A DNA stretch of 12,023 nt from Fimimonas sp963619835 (GCA_963619835.1 CAVEYD010000031.1:1-12023); one strand, 5' to 3'; shown: positions 1 to 7,120, numbered from the stretch's first letter. The notes: a model not told the origin generated them from the letters alone. Made by a program: numbers and translations.

Positions 1-66
1 AAAAACAAACGCAGAAAATAAAAAAAGAAGTTGAAAAATCTTTTTGCAAAAAAATCAAAATAACAA

Positions 67-76
67 GCAAATTTGC
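67..76. promoter_or_regulatory. Perfect 10-bp palindrome before the DUF2344 gene
   Basis: GCAAATTTGC is a perfect palindrome ending 17 bp before the start codon at 94. It could be an operator half-site pair or a weak hairpin in the leader, but a 10-bp palindrome in A/T-rich DNA can also arise by chance. The 93 bases before the gene hold no clear promoter and no Shine-Dalgarno sequence. A lysine/arginine-rich reading frame (KNKRRK, stop at 19-21) could be the tail of an upstream gene, which is not provable from this window. Confidence 0.2.
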
Positions 77-93
77 ACAAAACAATATAAACA

Positions 94-735
94 ATGATAG
101 TATTCAAATTTACAAAAACACAAACGTCGGCACTTGCCGCCCATGTTGACACTTTACGTGCGGTAACTTACTTGTTGCGTCGTGCAGAAGTAAACGCAGC
201 TTATTCGCAAGGTTTCAATCCGCATATCGAACTCGGTTTTTCTCCTCCGTTGCCGCTTGGAGTCGAAAGCGTTGCCGAGTACGTCTCGGTCAAGGCAGAT
301 TTTTCCCAAAATATTTTAGCCAAGGTAAATGCCGTTTGTCCCAAAGGCATGTCTTTTACTCATGTTTGGCAGTGCGATAGTGTCAATCTTGCGGCAAAAA
401 TCGATAGTGCTCACTACAAAGTCAATGCAAAGCAAATCGGCAACTACATTTCCGAGATTCTTGCCCCAAACTACATGCTTGTTTCGGTTGACGGTGACAA
501 AGTAGTGCAAAAGGACGTTTCGTCCCGCATTTTGTCGGTCAATGTAATAGATGCGGACAACGTCGAGCTTACTCTAAAAGTCGGCAACGAAAATCTCCGT
601 CCGGACAAACTTATCTTGCAGGTTCTAAAAAACCACAATTTAACGGCGGATTATTCCATCATCAAAGATAATTCCTTCGTCGGCACTGTTTCTACCGACA
701 GTTATTTAGATTCAATCGCCGTCTCGCAAAACTAA
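94..735 (+). CDS. DUF2344 radical SAM-linked protein
   Basis: A 213-residue protein of the DUF2344 (radical SAM-linked) family; its biochemical function is not established. In many Firmicutes the gene lies directly after a B12-binding-domain radical SAM gene and near an RNase E/G gene, and the family is sometimes fused to that radical SAM protein. The N-terminal half carries the family signature: a start like 'FKFTKTQTSALAAHVDTLR' (residues 4-22), then LLRRAEVNAAYSQGFNPH (about 27-44) and PPLPLGVES (about 51-59). The C-terminal third is less conserved. There is no signal peptide or membrane segment, so it should be cytoplasmic. ATG 94 is the only start that keeps the conserved N-terminus. It has no Shine-Dalgarno sequence, only an A-rich leader. 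The usual radical SAM partner would lie upstream, outside the window. Family assignment is confident; role unknown. Confidence 0.85.
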   Translation: MIVFKFTKTQTSALAAHVDTLRAVTYLLRRAEVNAAYSQGFNPHIELGFSPPLPLGVESVAEYVSVKADFSQNILAKVNAVCPKGMSFTHVWQCDSVNLAAKIDSAHYKVNAKQIGNYISEILAPNYMLVSVDGDKVVQKDVSSRILSVNVIDADNVELTLKVGNENLRPDKLILQVLKNHNLTADYSIIKDNSFVGTVSTDSYLDSIAVSQN

Positions 736-792
736 ATTTTGTCTAAATTCCAAATATTCTCCACAACTTAAACCCAAAAGACAAAATGTTTT
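736..792 (+). terminator. Possible weak terminator after the DUF2344 gene
   Basis: ATTTTGTCT at 736-744 is perfectly complementary to AGACAAAAT at 779-787, and GTTTTT follows the second arm. The stem is 9 bp, but the 34-base loop is long for an intrinsic terminator, so this is tentative. Confidence 0.25.
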
Positions 793-846
793 TCAAAAAA
801 CACCCAAGAGTCAACTATTCGTCAAACCCAAAATCAACCCCCAAAA

Positions 847-875
847 NNNNNNNNNNNNNNNNNNNNNNNNNNNNN
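847..875. other. Assembly gap (29 N)
   Basis: A run of 29 undetermined bases. The true sequence and length are unknown, since scaffolding gaps often have estimated sizes. The base right after the gap begins the stem of a plus-strand terminator, so sequence belonging to another transcript may be missing here. Confidence 0.95.
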
Positions 876-912
876 TGCGTAAGTCGTATAAATATGTCTT
901 ACGCATTTTTTT
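876..912 (+). terminator. Rho-independent terminator, plus strand
   Basis: TGCGTAAG (876-883) pairs perfectly with CTTACGCA (898-905) around a 14-base loop, and seven T (906-912) follow at once. The T tract is only on the plus side, so it ends a rightward transcript. That transcript is either read-through from the DUF2344 gene or something lost in the gap. The stem may extend leftward into the gap. Confidence 0.75.
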
Positions 913-915
913 CAC

Positions 916-953
916 AAAAAAAGAAGTCCGCAGGTAATTACCCTGTGGACTTC
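916..953 (-). terminator. Rho-independent terminator of rnpB
   Basis: Read on the minus strand, GAAGTCCACAGG (953-942) and CCTGCGGACTTC (934-923) form a 12-position stem with one A-C mismatch, followed by seven T (922-916). It starts about 10 bases after the 3' end of RNase P RNA. Only three bases separate its T tract from that of the opposing terminator at 876-912. Confidence 0.75.
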
Positions 954-962
954 ACAATTTAG

Positions 963-1294
963 TAAGAGTTCAGTCTGTAAGCCGAGTTCTGTATTAGACG
1001 GTTATCTTTCTACGGCTGTCGTTACCGACAGTCTCCAGCGAGTATGTCGAGATGCCGAGCAGGCATTTTATCTCATTTCTTGCACCGAATGGGGTTTACA
1101 GGTACGCGTTGTCACCAAAACGTATGTAGGCTCTTACCCTGCATTTCCACCCTTACACAACAATAGTTATGCGGTATATTTCTGTTGCACTTTCCTTGAA
1201 GTCGCCTTCACAGGCCGTTAGCCTGCACTCTTGCTCTGTGGTGCTCGGACTTTCCTCGTGAGTTTCCCCACGCAACCATCTGGCTGTCTCTTAC
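963..1294 (-). ncRNA. rnpB: RNase P RNA (catalytic subunit)
   Basis: This is the catalytic RNA of ribonuclease P, which removes 5' leaders from precursor tRNAs together with the RnpA protein. On the minus strand the universal blocks appear in order: GAGGAAAGTCC near the 5' end (1257-1247), then CAACAGAAATATACCGC, then a GTAAGGGTGGAAATGCAGG block, then GGTAAACCCCATTCGGTGC, and finally AGAACTCGGCTTACAG near the 3' end. The ends pair as helix P1 (TAAGAG near 1293-1288 with CTCTTA at 968-963), which fixes the boundaries to a few bases. The length of about 330 nt is somewhat short but within the bacterial range. It has its own promoter and terminator and is transcribed against its flanking genes. 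The exact ends are inferred from promoter spacing and P1. Confidence 0.95.
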
Positions 1295-1300
1295 TTTTTC

Positions 1301-1329
1301 ATTATACAAAACTATCTTTTTTCTGTCAA
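1301..1329 (-). promoter_or_regulatory. Perfect-consensus promoter of rnpB
   Basis: On the minus strand TTGACA (1329-1324), a 17-base spacer and TATAAT (1306-1301) match the sigma-A/sigma-70 consensus exactly. The expected transcription start is about 1294, which coincides with the 5' side of RNase P helix P1. This fits a constitutively high level of a stable RNA. Confidence 0.92.
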
Positions 1330-1415
1330 TCAAAAGTCAAACACAAACTTTTTTGTCGGTAGTGTTTTTTTTGCAAAATGTTGAAACTTTTCAAAACGTT
1401 CTAGCATTTATTTTC

Positions 1416-1609
1416 CTATTATTCTTAACTGCGTTTATTAACTTTTTTCTTATTATTCCTAACTGCTTTTTCGTGATTTTTTCTTATTGTTTTTAACTGC
1501 ATTTTTTTCTTATTGTTTCTAACTGCATTTATTTTTGTGATTATTCCTAACTGCATTTTTTTCTTATTGTTTCTAACGGCATTTATTTTGTGCTTATTCT
1601 TAACGGCAA
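1416..1609. repeat. Degenerate TAACTGC repeat array, two-level
   Basis: Seven copies of a T-rich unit, roughly CTTATTGTTTCTAACTGCAT followed by T/A-rich sequence. The TAACTGC cores start at 1426, 1460, 1494, 1520 and 1548, and two TAACGGC variants start at 1574 and 1601. Spacings are 34, 34, 26, 28, 26 and 27 bp. Pairs of units also repeat as larger blocks starting at 1449, 1509 and 1563, each with a TGTGA/CGTGA-like joint. Spacings are not multiples of three, so the short hydrophobic reading frame across it (1513-1698) is very unlikely to be a gene. The rest of the 586-bp intergenic region is T-rich with no gene seen. Function unknown. Confidence 0.7.
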
Positions 1610-1751
1610 TGTTCTTTTACAAAAATTTTTACTTTACGCAAGCGGAACTTCCCACATTTTTGTTTTCCCGGTTTAGCTATTTCCAAATATTTTTTTAGTA
1701 ATTTTTATTTATTTTTCACACTTACTTTTTATTTTTTTCTCAATCATCAAG

Positions 1752-1780
1752 TTGTCAAAAACTTTACCATTTGATATAAT
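1752..1780 (+). promoter_or_regulatory. Promoter of the ABC exporter gene
   Basis: TTGTCA (1752-1757), a 17-base spacer and TATAAT (1775-1780) make a near-perfect sigma-A promoter. Transcription would start near 1787, leaving a leader of about 94 bases that contains the hairpin at 1820-1857. Confidence 0.8.
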
Positions 1781-1819
1781 ACTATTTTAAGATATTACTT
1801 GCTAACCGCCATCGCACTC

Positions 1820-1857
1820 AAAATTTGTTTTAAAAAAGCAAGTTTAAAGCAAATTTT
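1820..1857 (+). promoter_or_regulatory. 15-bp hairpin in the ABC exporter leader
   Basis: AAAATTTGTTTTAAA (1820-1834) pairs with TTTAAAGCAAATTTT (1843-1857) over 15 positions, with one G-U pair and an 8-base loop (AAAGCAAG). It lies between the promoter and the start codon and has no following T tract, so it is not a classical terminator. It could affect mRNA stability or protein binding. The stem is nearly all A/T. Confidence 0.5.
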
Positions 1858-1880
1858 ACTACCAAAAGGGAAGTGGGCTT

Positions 1881-3608
1881 ATGCTCAAAAGATTTTTTTC
1901 GTACTACAAACCGCATATAAAATTGTTCGTATTAGACATGTTTTGTGCTCTAATCGTTGCTTTTTGCAATCTATTTTATCCGCATATTGCCGGCAACATT
2001 ATCAGCGACTATATCCCGGCAAAACGTCTCGACTTAGTAATCACGTGGTGTGTAGTTTTGCTGTTTATTTATGTGCTAAAAATGTTTCTCAACTACGTCA
2101 TTCAGTATTGGGGACACGTCATGGGCGTTCGCATCCAAGGTGACATGCGCAAAGACTTTTTCCATCACATCGAACAGCTTCCCTTCACCTATTTCGATCA
2201 GCACAAAACGGGTGTAATACAGTCTCGCTTAGTCAACGACTTGTTCGAACTTTCCGAACTTGCCCATCATGGACCGGAAGACTTATTTTTGTCGTTAATT
2301 TCGCTTGTCGGAGCTATCGTCATGGTGTCGCTAATCAACATTTATTTAGCGCTTATTCTTTTAAGTGTCGTTCCGTTTATGTGTTGGTTTGCGTTTGTGC
2401 AACGTCGCAAGCAAAAAAAGGCATTTGCCAAAATGCGCGAAGAGACAGGCGAAGTCAATGCACAAGTCGAAAGCAGTGTAACCGGCATACGAGTTGCCAA
2501 AGCATATACGGCAACCGAACACGAATTGCAAAAATTCGACAAAGCCAATCAAAAATTCATGGTTGCACGTTCGCAAGCGTACAAATCGATGGGAATTTTC
2601 AACGGCGGAATGGGATTTTTTGCCGACCTTCTTTATCTTGTAGCGTTATGCGCAGGCGGAATATTTTTCTACTACAATCTAATCGATGGCGGACAATTTA
2701 CCTCTTACATTTTGTACGCCACAATGATTATTTCCCCAATTCGCACACTTACGGCACTACTCGAAAGCTTGCAAAACGGCATTACCGGTTTTGAGCGGTT
2801 TGTCGAAGTTATGGACACCCCTGTCGAGCAAGACGACAAAGATGCGATTGCCGTCGACAAGTTGCAAGGTGACATTCAATTTAAGCATGTAACGTTCAGT
2901 TACGAGACGGAAGACGGTAGCGACAAACAAGTTTTGCACGACGTTTCGTTTTCGGTTGCTCACGGACAGACAATAGCACTTGTCGGTCCCAGCGGTGGCG
3001 GAAAAACAACCATGTGCCACTTAATTCCTCGCTTTTACGACGTTTCCGAAGGCGAAATCGACATTGACGGCATAAATATTGCCAAAATGAAGCGACTTGA
3101 CTTACGTAAAAATATCGGAATCGTTCAACAAGACGTCTTTTTGTTTGGCGGAACAATTTACGAAAACATTGCTTACGGCAATTTTGACGCCACCGAAGAG
3201 CAAGTTATCGATGCCGCAAAAAGGGCCAACATACACGATTTTATCATGGAATTGCCAATGGGGTATCAAACAGACGTAGGCGAACGCGGAGTGCGACTCA
3301 GTGGCGGACAAAAACAACGTATCTCAATAGCTCGTGCTTTTCTCAAAAATCCGTCAATGCTAATTCTTGACGAAGCAACAAGCGCGCTTGACAACGTAAC
3401 CGAAATGCAAATTCAGTCGGCACTTGCCGAGTTGTCGCAAGGTCGCACAACAATCGTTGTTGCCCATCGTCTTTCAACCGTCAAAAATGCCGATGTCATT
3501 TTGGTTGTCACAAAAGACGGTGTTGTAGAGCAGGGTAGCCACGAAAAGCTCATGCAACTAAACGGAATTTATGCCGAGCTTTACAACCAGCAGTTCCGTC
3601 TAAAATAA
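1881..3608 (+). CDS. ABC-type exporter, fused membrane and ATPase domains
   Basis: A 575-residue half-transporter of the type I ABC exporter class (MsbA/LmrA/MdlB-like), expected to work as a homodimer in the cytoplasmic membrane and pump out lipids, drugs or peptides. The substrate cannot be told from sequence. The membrane domain covers about residues 1-310, with hydrophobic spans near 13-33, 50-75, 130-152, 155-175 and 245-267. The ATPase domain begins near 335, with Walker A GPSGGGKTT (369-377), a Q-loop in IVQQDVFLF, signature LSGGQ (473-477), Walker B MLILDEA (493-499) and the switch histidine in VAHRLST (H529). All catalytic residues are intact and the length is normal for the family. 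ATG 1881 is preceded by GGGAAG, a modest ribosome binding site. No second half-transporter is adjacent, consistent with a homodimer. Confidence 0.92.
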   Translation: MLKRFFSYYKPHIKLFVLDMFCALIVAFCNLFYPHIAGNIISDYIPAKRLDLVITWCVVLLFIYVLKMFLNYVIQYWGHVMGVRIQGDMRKDFFHHIEQLPFTYFDQHKTGVIQSRLVNDLFELSELAHHGPEDLFLSLISLVGAIVMVSLINIYLALILLSVVPFMCWFAFVQRRKQKKAFAKMREETGEVNAQVESSVTGIRVAKAYTATEHELQKFDKANQKFMVARSQAYKSMGIFNGGMGFFADLLYLVALCAGGIFFYYNLIDGGQFTSYILYATMIISPIRTLTALLESLQNGITGFERFVEVMDTPVEQDDKDAIAVDKLQGDIQFKHVTFSYETEDGSDKQVLHDVSFSVAHGQTIALVGPSGGGKTTMCHLIPRFYDVSEGEIDIDGINIAKMKRLDLRKNIGIVQQDVFLFGGTIYENIAYGNFDATEEQVIDAAKRANIHDFIMELPMGYQTDVGERGVRLSGGQKQRISIARAFLKNPSMLILDEATSALDNVTEMQIQSALAELSQGRTTIVVAHRLSTVKNADVILVVTKDGVVEQGSHEKLMQLNGIYAELYNQQFRLK

Positions 3609-3631
3609 AAAAACATTTTAGTTTTTTTCAA

Positions 3632-3664
3632 AATTCAATTTTTTTCAAAAATGAATTAGTTTTT
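3632..3664 (+). terminator. A/T-rich terminator after the ABC exporter
   Basis: AATTC (3632-3636) pairs with GAATT (3653-3657) and ATTTTT (3638-3643) with AAAAAT (3647-3652). This gives 11 pairs with one bulged A and a 3-base loop, followed by AG and five T. The geometry fits intrinsic termination, but the stem has only one G-C pair. Confidence 0.5.
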
Positions 3665-3672
3665 CAAAACCG

Positions 3673-3712
3673 ACACACAAAATCGATAATTTACACACAA
3701 AATCGGTAGTTC
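3673..3712. repeat. 20-bp direct repeat before the phosphatase gene
   Basis: ACACACAAAATCGATAATTT (3673-3692) is followed without a gap by ACACACAAAATCGGTAGTTC (3693-3712), matching at 17 of 20 positions. The pair ends 19 bp before the phosphatase start codon. It could be a tandem regulator site or a simple duplication. A weak promoter (TTTTCA 3661-3666, 18-base spacer, GATAAT 3685-3690) would overlap the first copy. Confidence 0.55.
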
Positions 3713-3731
3713 AAAAAAGAAAGAGAAAATT

Positions 3732-4511
3732 ATGTCAAAATACAACGTATCAATAGAAAATTTTAGAGATTTAGGCGGTATCGTTTGTCAGGACGGCAGA
3801 GTGGTTAAGGACAATTTGCTGTTTCGTAGCGGTGCATTAAATCAAGTTTCCGCAGAAGACAAAGTCGAACTCGAAAAGTTAGGCATAAAGCACATTTTCG
3901 ATTTTCGTAGCGACAGGGAAACAAATTTTGCTCCGGACTATGTTCCTCAAGGCACAAACTACTATCACATTCCGGCATCAACCAGTCGCGGAAGAATGGT
4001 GGTAAACCCCAAGGACGTTGCCAAAATGGTACCTAAATGGGCAAGTCCCAAGTTTTGCATAAAAGTTTTTTTGTGGAAATTCAAGGGAATGTATCGCAAA
4101 TTCCCCTTCAAAAACAAAGCTTATGCAAAAATGTTCGAAGTCATGGATAGTGGCGACAGCTTTCTTGTTCACTGCTCGGCAGGCAAGGATCGTACAGGAG
4201 TTGCCTGTATGCTAATTTTGTTTGCACTCGGTGCAGACTATCAAACAATCGAGCAAGACTATCTTTATTCCAACATTTGCCGAGTCGAAGCCAACAAGCA
4301 GTACACAAAGCAGTTTGAAGGTTTCAAACACTACAACACATTAAAAGCCGTTTTTGACGTTGCACTCAACGTTTCTCCGCAACTACTAAAGTGTTCGTAC
4401 AATCAAATCATCAAAAAGTACGGAGACGTCAAAACCTATTTTCTAAAAGAGTACAACATCACTGACGAACGAATAAGCAAGTGGAAGGAATATTACACAA
4501 CAAAGGCGTAA
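3732..4511 (+). CDS. Cx5R tyrosine/lipid-type phosphatase (Y_phosphatase3-like)
   Basis: A 259-residue phosphatase of the bacterial tyrosine-phosphatase family that includes Mycobacterium MptpB and Listeria LipA. Near the N-terminus are NFRDLGG (residues 10-16) and LFRSGAL, both typical of this family, then the catalytic P-loop HCSAGKDRTG with nucleophile C148 and phosphate-binding R154. Family members with Lys-Asp before the Arg, as here, have been shown to act on phosphoinositides as well as phosphoproteins; the substrate here is unknown. A basic, aromatic-rich stretch (about 95-130) sits before the P-loop. There is no signal peptide, so it appears cytoplasmic, unlike secreted virulence relatives. 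The start ATG 3732 has a weak GAAAGAG ribosome site. Its stop codon lies 2 bp before ecfA1, so the two are probably co-transcribed. Confidence 0.85.
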   Translation: MSKYNVSIENFRDLGGIVCQDGRVVKDNLLFRSGALNQVSAEDKVELEKLGIKHIFDFRSDRETNFAPDYVPQGTNYYHIPASTSRGRMVVNPKDVAKMVPKWASPKFCIKVFLWKFKGMYRKFPFKNKAYAKMFEVMDSGDSFLVHCSAGKDRTGVACMLILFALGADYQTIEQDYLYSNICRVEANKQYTKQFEGFKHYNTLKAVFDVALNVSPQLLKCSYNQIIKKYGDVKTYFLKEYNITDERISKWKEYYTTKA

Positions 4512-4513
4512 AA

Positions 4514-5410
4514 ATGCAACAAAACATTCCGCAAACAACCAATAGTGAGCCTGCAACAAACGTTGCCTTAAAGTTAACCGACGTAACTTACTACTACAAA
4601 ACTTACGACGAACAAGGCAATGCCACGCAATCTGTAGGCGTCGAAGGAGTAAACCTTGAAGTAAAGCAAGGTTCTTTTGTCGCGCTTGTCGGCCACAACG
4701 GTAGCGGAAAATCTACCCTTGCAAAACTTTTTAACGGACTAATTTTGCCTCAACGTGGCGACGTTTCTGTGTTTGGTTTAACAACATCCAAGCGTGAAAA
4801 CATTTTTGAAATTCGCAAAAATGTCGGCATGGTTTTTCAAAATCCGGACAACCAAATGGTCGCAAGCATAGTGGAAGAAGACGTTGCTTTCGGACCGGAA
4901 AATTTAGCCGTTCCGCAAAAGGAAATTGTAAAACGTGTAAACGATGCTTTGCAAACAGTCGGCATGCACGAATTTGCCAAACGTTCTCCCCATGCACTCA
5001 GCGGTGGACAAAAACAACGTATTGCAATTGCAGGTGCGCTTGCTATTCAGCCCAAAGTTTTAGTTTTAGACGAGTCTACTGCCATGCTCGATCCCCAAGG
5101 CAGAAAAGAAGTTTTGTCAGTTGCCAAGCAGTTAAACAAACAGGGCATGACAATTATTCTCATCACTCATTTTGCCGAAGAAGTTTTAGATTGTGACAAC
5201 GTCTGTGTCATGAAAGACGGGCATCTTATTGCCCAAGGTACGCCCAACCAAATTTTTGGCAATGCGGAATTGTTAAAGCAAGTCGGTTTACGTGCTCCAC
5301 GCACAATCGAACTATCGACCATGCTAAAAAATATCGGCATGGACGTCAACCCCTTCGAGTCAAATCCTGTAACGTTAGGAGGTGCGGTATGTCAAAAGTT
5401 AAACAAGTAA
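4514..5410 (+). CDS. ecfA1: ECF transporter ATPase EcfA1
   Basis: First of two ATPases of the energy-coupling-factor module, which powers vitamin and metal uptake by swapping among substrate-binding S proteins. The 298 residues contain Walker A GHNGSGKST (60-68), the Q-loop segment MVFQNPDNQ, signature LSGGQ (162-166) and Walker B VLVLDE (182-187). DESTAMLDPQGR follows the pattern typical of EcfA1 (DEST-MLDP), whereas EcfA2 has DEPTAGLDP. I chose ATG 4514, 2 bp after the phosphatase stop. The frame also opens at GTG 4481, which would add 11 residues inside the phosphatase gene and has no ribosome site. An AAGGCG just upstream of 4514 is a weak ribosome site, so translational coupling is likely. 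The 3' end overlaps ecfA2 by 22 bp. Confidence 0.93.
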   Translation: MQQNIPQTTNSEPATNVALKLTDVTYYYKTYDEQGNATQSVGVEGVNLEVKQGSFVALVGHNGSGKSTLAKLFNGLILPQRGDVSVFGLTTSKRENIFEIRKNVGMVFQNPDNQMVASIVEEDVAFGPENLAVPQKEIVKRVNDALQTVGMHEFAKRSPHALSGGQKQRIAIAGALAIQPKVLVLDESTAMLDPQGRKEVLSVAKQLNKQGMTIILITHFAEEVLDCDNVCVMKDGHLIAQGTPNQIFGNAELLKQVGLRAPRTIELSTMLKNIGMDVNPFESNPVTLGGAVCQKLNK

Positions 5411-6294
5411 TTACCGCTCCCACCGACAGTGCAATTTGGGCACAAAACGTCAGTTTTTCTTATCAACCCAAGGCAAAAATCAAAGAATTTGCTATTCAAA
5501 ACATATCTCTCGACATTAAATATGGCGAATTTGTTGCTATTGTCGGACACACCGGCAGCGGCAAAAGCACTTTTTTGCAACACTTAAATGCACTTGTAAA
5601 GTTGCAAAGCGGAAATTTGTTTGTTTGCGGACAAGACTTGTCGGCAAAAAAGACCGACTTAAAAACTCTCCGCAAAACCGTAGGCATGGTGTTTCAGTAT
5701 CCGGAGTACCAACTTTTTGCCGATACCGTCTACGACGACGTTTGTTTCGGACTTAAAAATTTTGGAGTGGACAAAGCCGAGTGGCAATCGCTTGCAAAAC
5801 AAGCAATCGAGCTTGTCGGACTCAACTTTGACGAGGTAAAAAACAAATCTCCGTTCGACTTAAGCGGTGGCGAAAAACGTCGTGTTGCGCTTGCAGGAGT
5901 GCTTGTCACAAAACCCAAAGTTTTAGTTTTGGACGAGCCTACCGCAGGACTCGATCCGCAAGGCAAAAGGGAAATTTTGTCTCTTGTTTCCAACTTAAAC
6001 AAAACCCAAGGCGTAACCGTCATCATGGTCTCGCACGACATGGACGAAGTTTACGAAAATGCACAACGTATTGTAGTTTTCAAGGATTCCAACGTCTTTT
6101 ACGACCTTCCTCCACGTGAGCTTTTCCGCAAAGAAAAGGAAATTGCCGATATGGATTTGGAAGTTCCGCAAATGGCACAATTTTGCAACGAACTCGAACG
6201 CAACGGCATTGTTTTGCCGACGGATGCAAAAACCGTTCAAGACGTTTTTGATGCCCTAACCAAGCTTTTAGGAGGTCAAGTCAATGCTAACTGA
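5389..6294 (+). CDS. ecfA2: ECF transporter ATPase EcfA2
   Basis: Second ATPase of the ECF module, expected to pair with EcfA1 as a heterodimer on the inner face of the membrane beneath EcfT. The 301 residues contain Walker A GHTGSGKST (53-61), MVFQYPEYQLF around the Q-loop, a signature in the variant form LSGGE (158-162) and Walker B VLVLDEP (178-184) followed by TAGLDPQG, the usual EcfA2 pattern. The switch histidine is in MVSHDMDEV. The start ATG 5389 is fixed by a strong AGGAGG (5377-5382) with a 6-base spacing, placed inside the end of ecfA1. The gene overlaps ecfA1 by 22 bp and ecfT by 11 bp, so the three subunits are probably made in balanced amounts by coupled translation. Confidence 0.95.
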   Translation: MSKVKQVITAPTDSAIWAQNVSFSYQPKAKIKEFAIQNISLDIKYGEFVAIVGHTGSGKSTFLQHLNALVKLQSGNLFVCGQDLSAKKTDLKTLRKTVGMVFQYPEYQLFADTVYDDVCFGLKNFGVDKAEWQSLAKQAIELVGLNFDEVKNKSPFDLSGGEKRRVALAGVLVTKPKVLVLDEPTAGLDPQGKREILSLVSNLNKTQGVTVIMVSHDMDEVYENAQRIVVFKDSNVFYDLPPRELFRKEKEIADMDLEVPQMAQFCNELERNGIVLPTDAKTVQDVFDALTKLLGGQVNAN

Positions 6295-7120
6295 CGTAAC
6301 CTTCGGGCAGTACTACAACACCAACAGTTTTGTTCATAGCATGGATGCTCGCATCAAACTTTTGTTGTGTTTGCTATTTATGGTAGGCATCTTTTTTGTA
6401 ACAAGTTTTGTCGGATTTGCCCTTGTTGCCGTATTTTTACTTGCAACGATAATTCTTTCTCGAGTTCCGCTCGGCAGTGTACTAAGGTCAATTAAAGGCA
6501 TCTTTTTCTTGCTTTTACTAACGGCGGTACTAAACTTGTTCTTTACAAAAACAGGCACGCTTTTGTGTGAATGGTGGATTTTCCAAATTTACGACGATGG
6601 CATCATTTATGCTTGCAAAATGCTACTTCGCTTAACTTTTTTGGTAATAGGTAGCAACATTCTTACGCTAACAACCACACCGGTCGACTTAACTCACGCT
6701 ATCGAAAGTTTGCTAAAACCGTTTGCTTTAATCGGTTTTCCGGCGCACGAACTTGCACTCATTATGAGTTTAACGTTGTCGTTTATTCCCAGCCTAATCG
6801 AAGAAACAAACCGCATTATTCGTGCTCAAAAAGCACGTGGAGCCGATTTTGACACAGGCAATCTTGTCAAACGTGCCAAGGCGTTTGTTCCAATTTTAAT
6901 TCCCTTGCTTATAGGCGGTTTTCGTCGTGCAGACGAACTTGCCAATGCAATGAACAGTCGTTGTTACGAAGGTGCAACCAAGCGCACGCAAATGCGAGTG
7001 ATGAAACTTACTTGGCGCGATTTACTCGGCAGTTTTCTCACAATATGCGTTTTTGTGGCAATTTTCGTTGCTTACGGCATGCAAAACAAGTGGTCAAATC
7101 TAACTTGGCTTTACTACTAA
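6284..7120 (+). CDS. ecfT: ECF transporter transmembrane component EcfT
   Basis: The membrane scaffold that links the EcfA1/A2 ATPases to the interchangeable S component. The 278-residue protein has hydrophobic spans near residues 24-60, 65-90, 110-130 and 240-262. Two short coupling motifs lie in the long cytoplasmic helices: A-R-G at 184-186 (in KARGADF) and S-R-C at 225-227 (in NSRCYEG). In known EcfT proteins two x-R-x motifs in these places insert into the ATPase grooves. The N-terminal segment SFVHSMDARIKLLL is also typical. The start ATG 6284 follows AGGAGG (6270-6275) with an 8-base spacing. No S-component gene is nearby, which fits a shared (group II) module serving S proteins encoded elsewhere. 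Confidence 0.93.
   Translation: MLTDVTFGQYYNTNSFVHSMDARIKLLLCLLFMVGIFFVTSFVGFALVAVFLLATIILSRVPLGSVLRSIKGIFFLLLLTAVLNLFFTKTGTLLCEWWIFQIYDDGIIYACKMLLRLTFLVIGSNILTLTTTPVDLTHAIESLLKPFALIGFPAHELALIMSLTLSFIPSLIEETNRIIRAQKARGADFDTGNLVKRAKAFVPILIPLLIGGFRRADELANAMNSRCYEGATKRTQMRVMKLTWRDLLGSFLTICVFVAIFVAYGMQNKWSNLTWLYY

Noticed and set aside
736..1000. A tRNA or 5S rRNA gene near the gap
   Set aside because: No acceptor or TPsiC-like blocks are visible in the known bases. Only terminator hairpins and the 3' end of RNase P RNA are present.
1416..1609. CRISPR array or plasmid-type iterons as explanation of the repeat array
   Set aside because: Units are degenerate and irregularly spaced, with no constant repeat plus unique spacer pattern. 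There are no cas, rep or DnaA-box sequences nearby.
1513..1698. A 61-codon hydrophobic reading frame rich in Phe and Leu that could look like a small membrane protein
   Set aside because: It lies on the T-rich TAACTGC repeat array, starts at a non-ATG codon with no ribosome site, and repeat spacings are not multiples of three. The FLTAF-like repeats are a by-product of the DNA repeat.
5730..6041. A 103-codon minus-strand frame opposite ecfA2
   Set aside because: It lies wholly inside ecfA2 across the Walker B region and shows no independent start signals.
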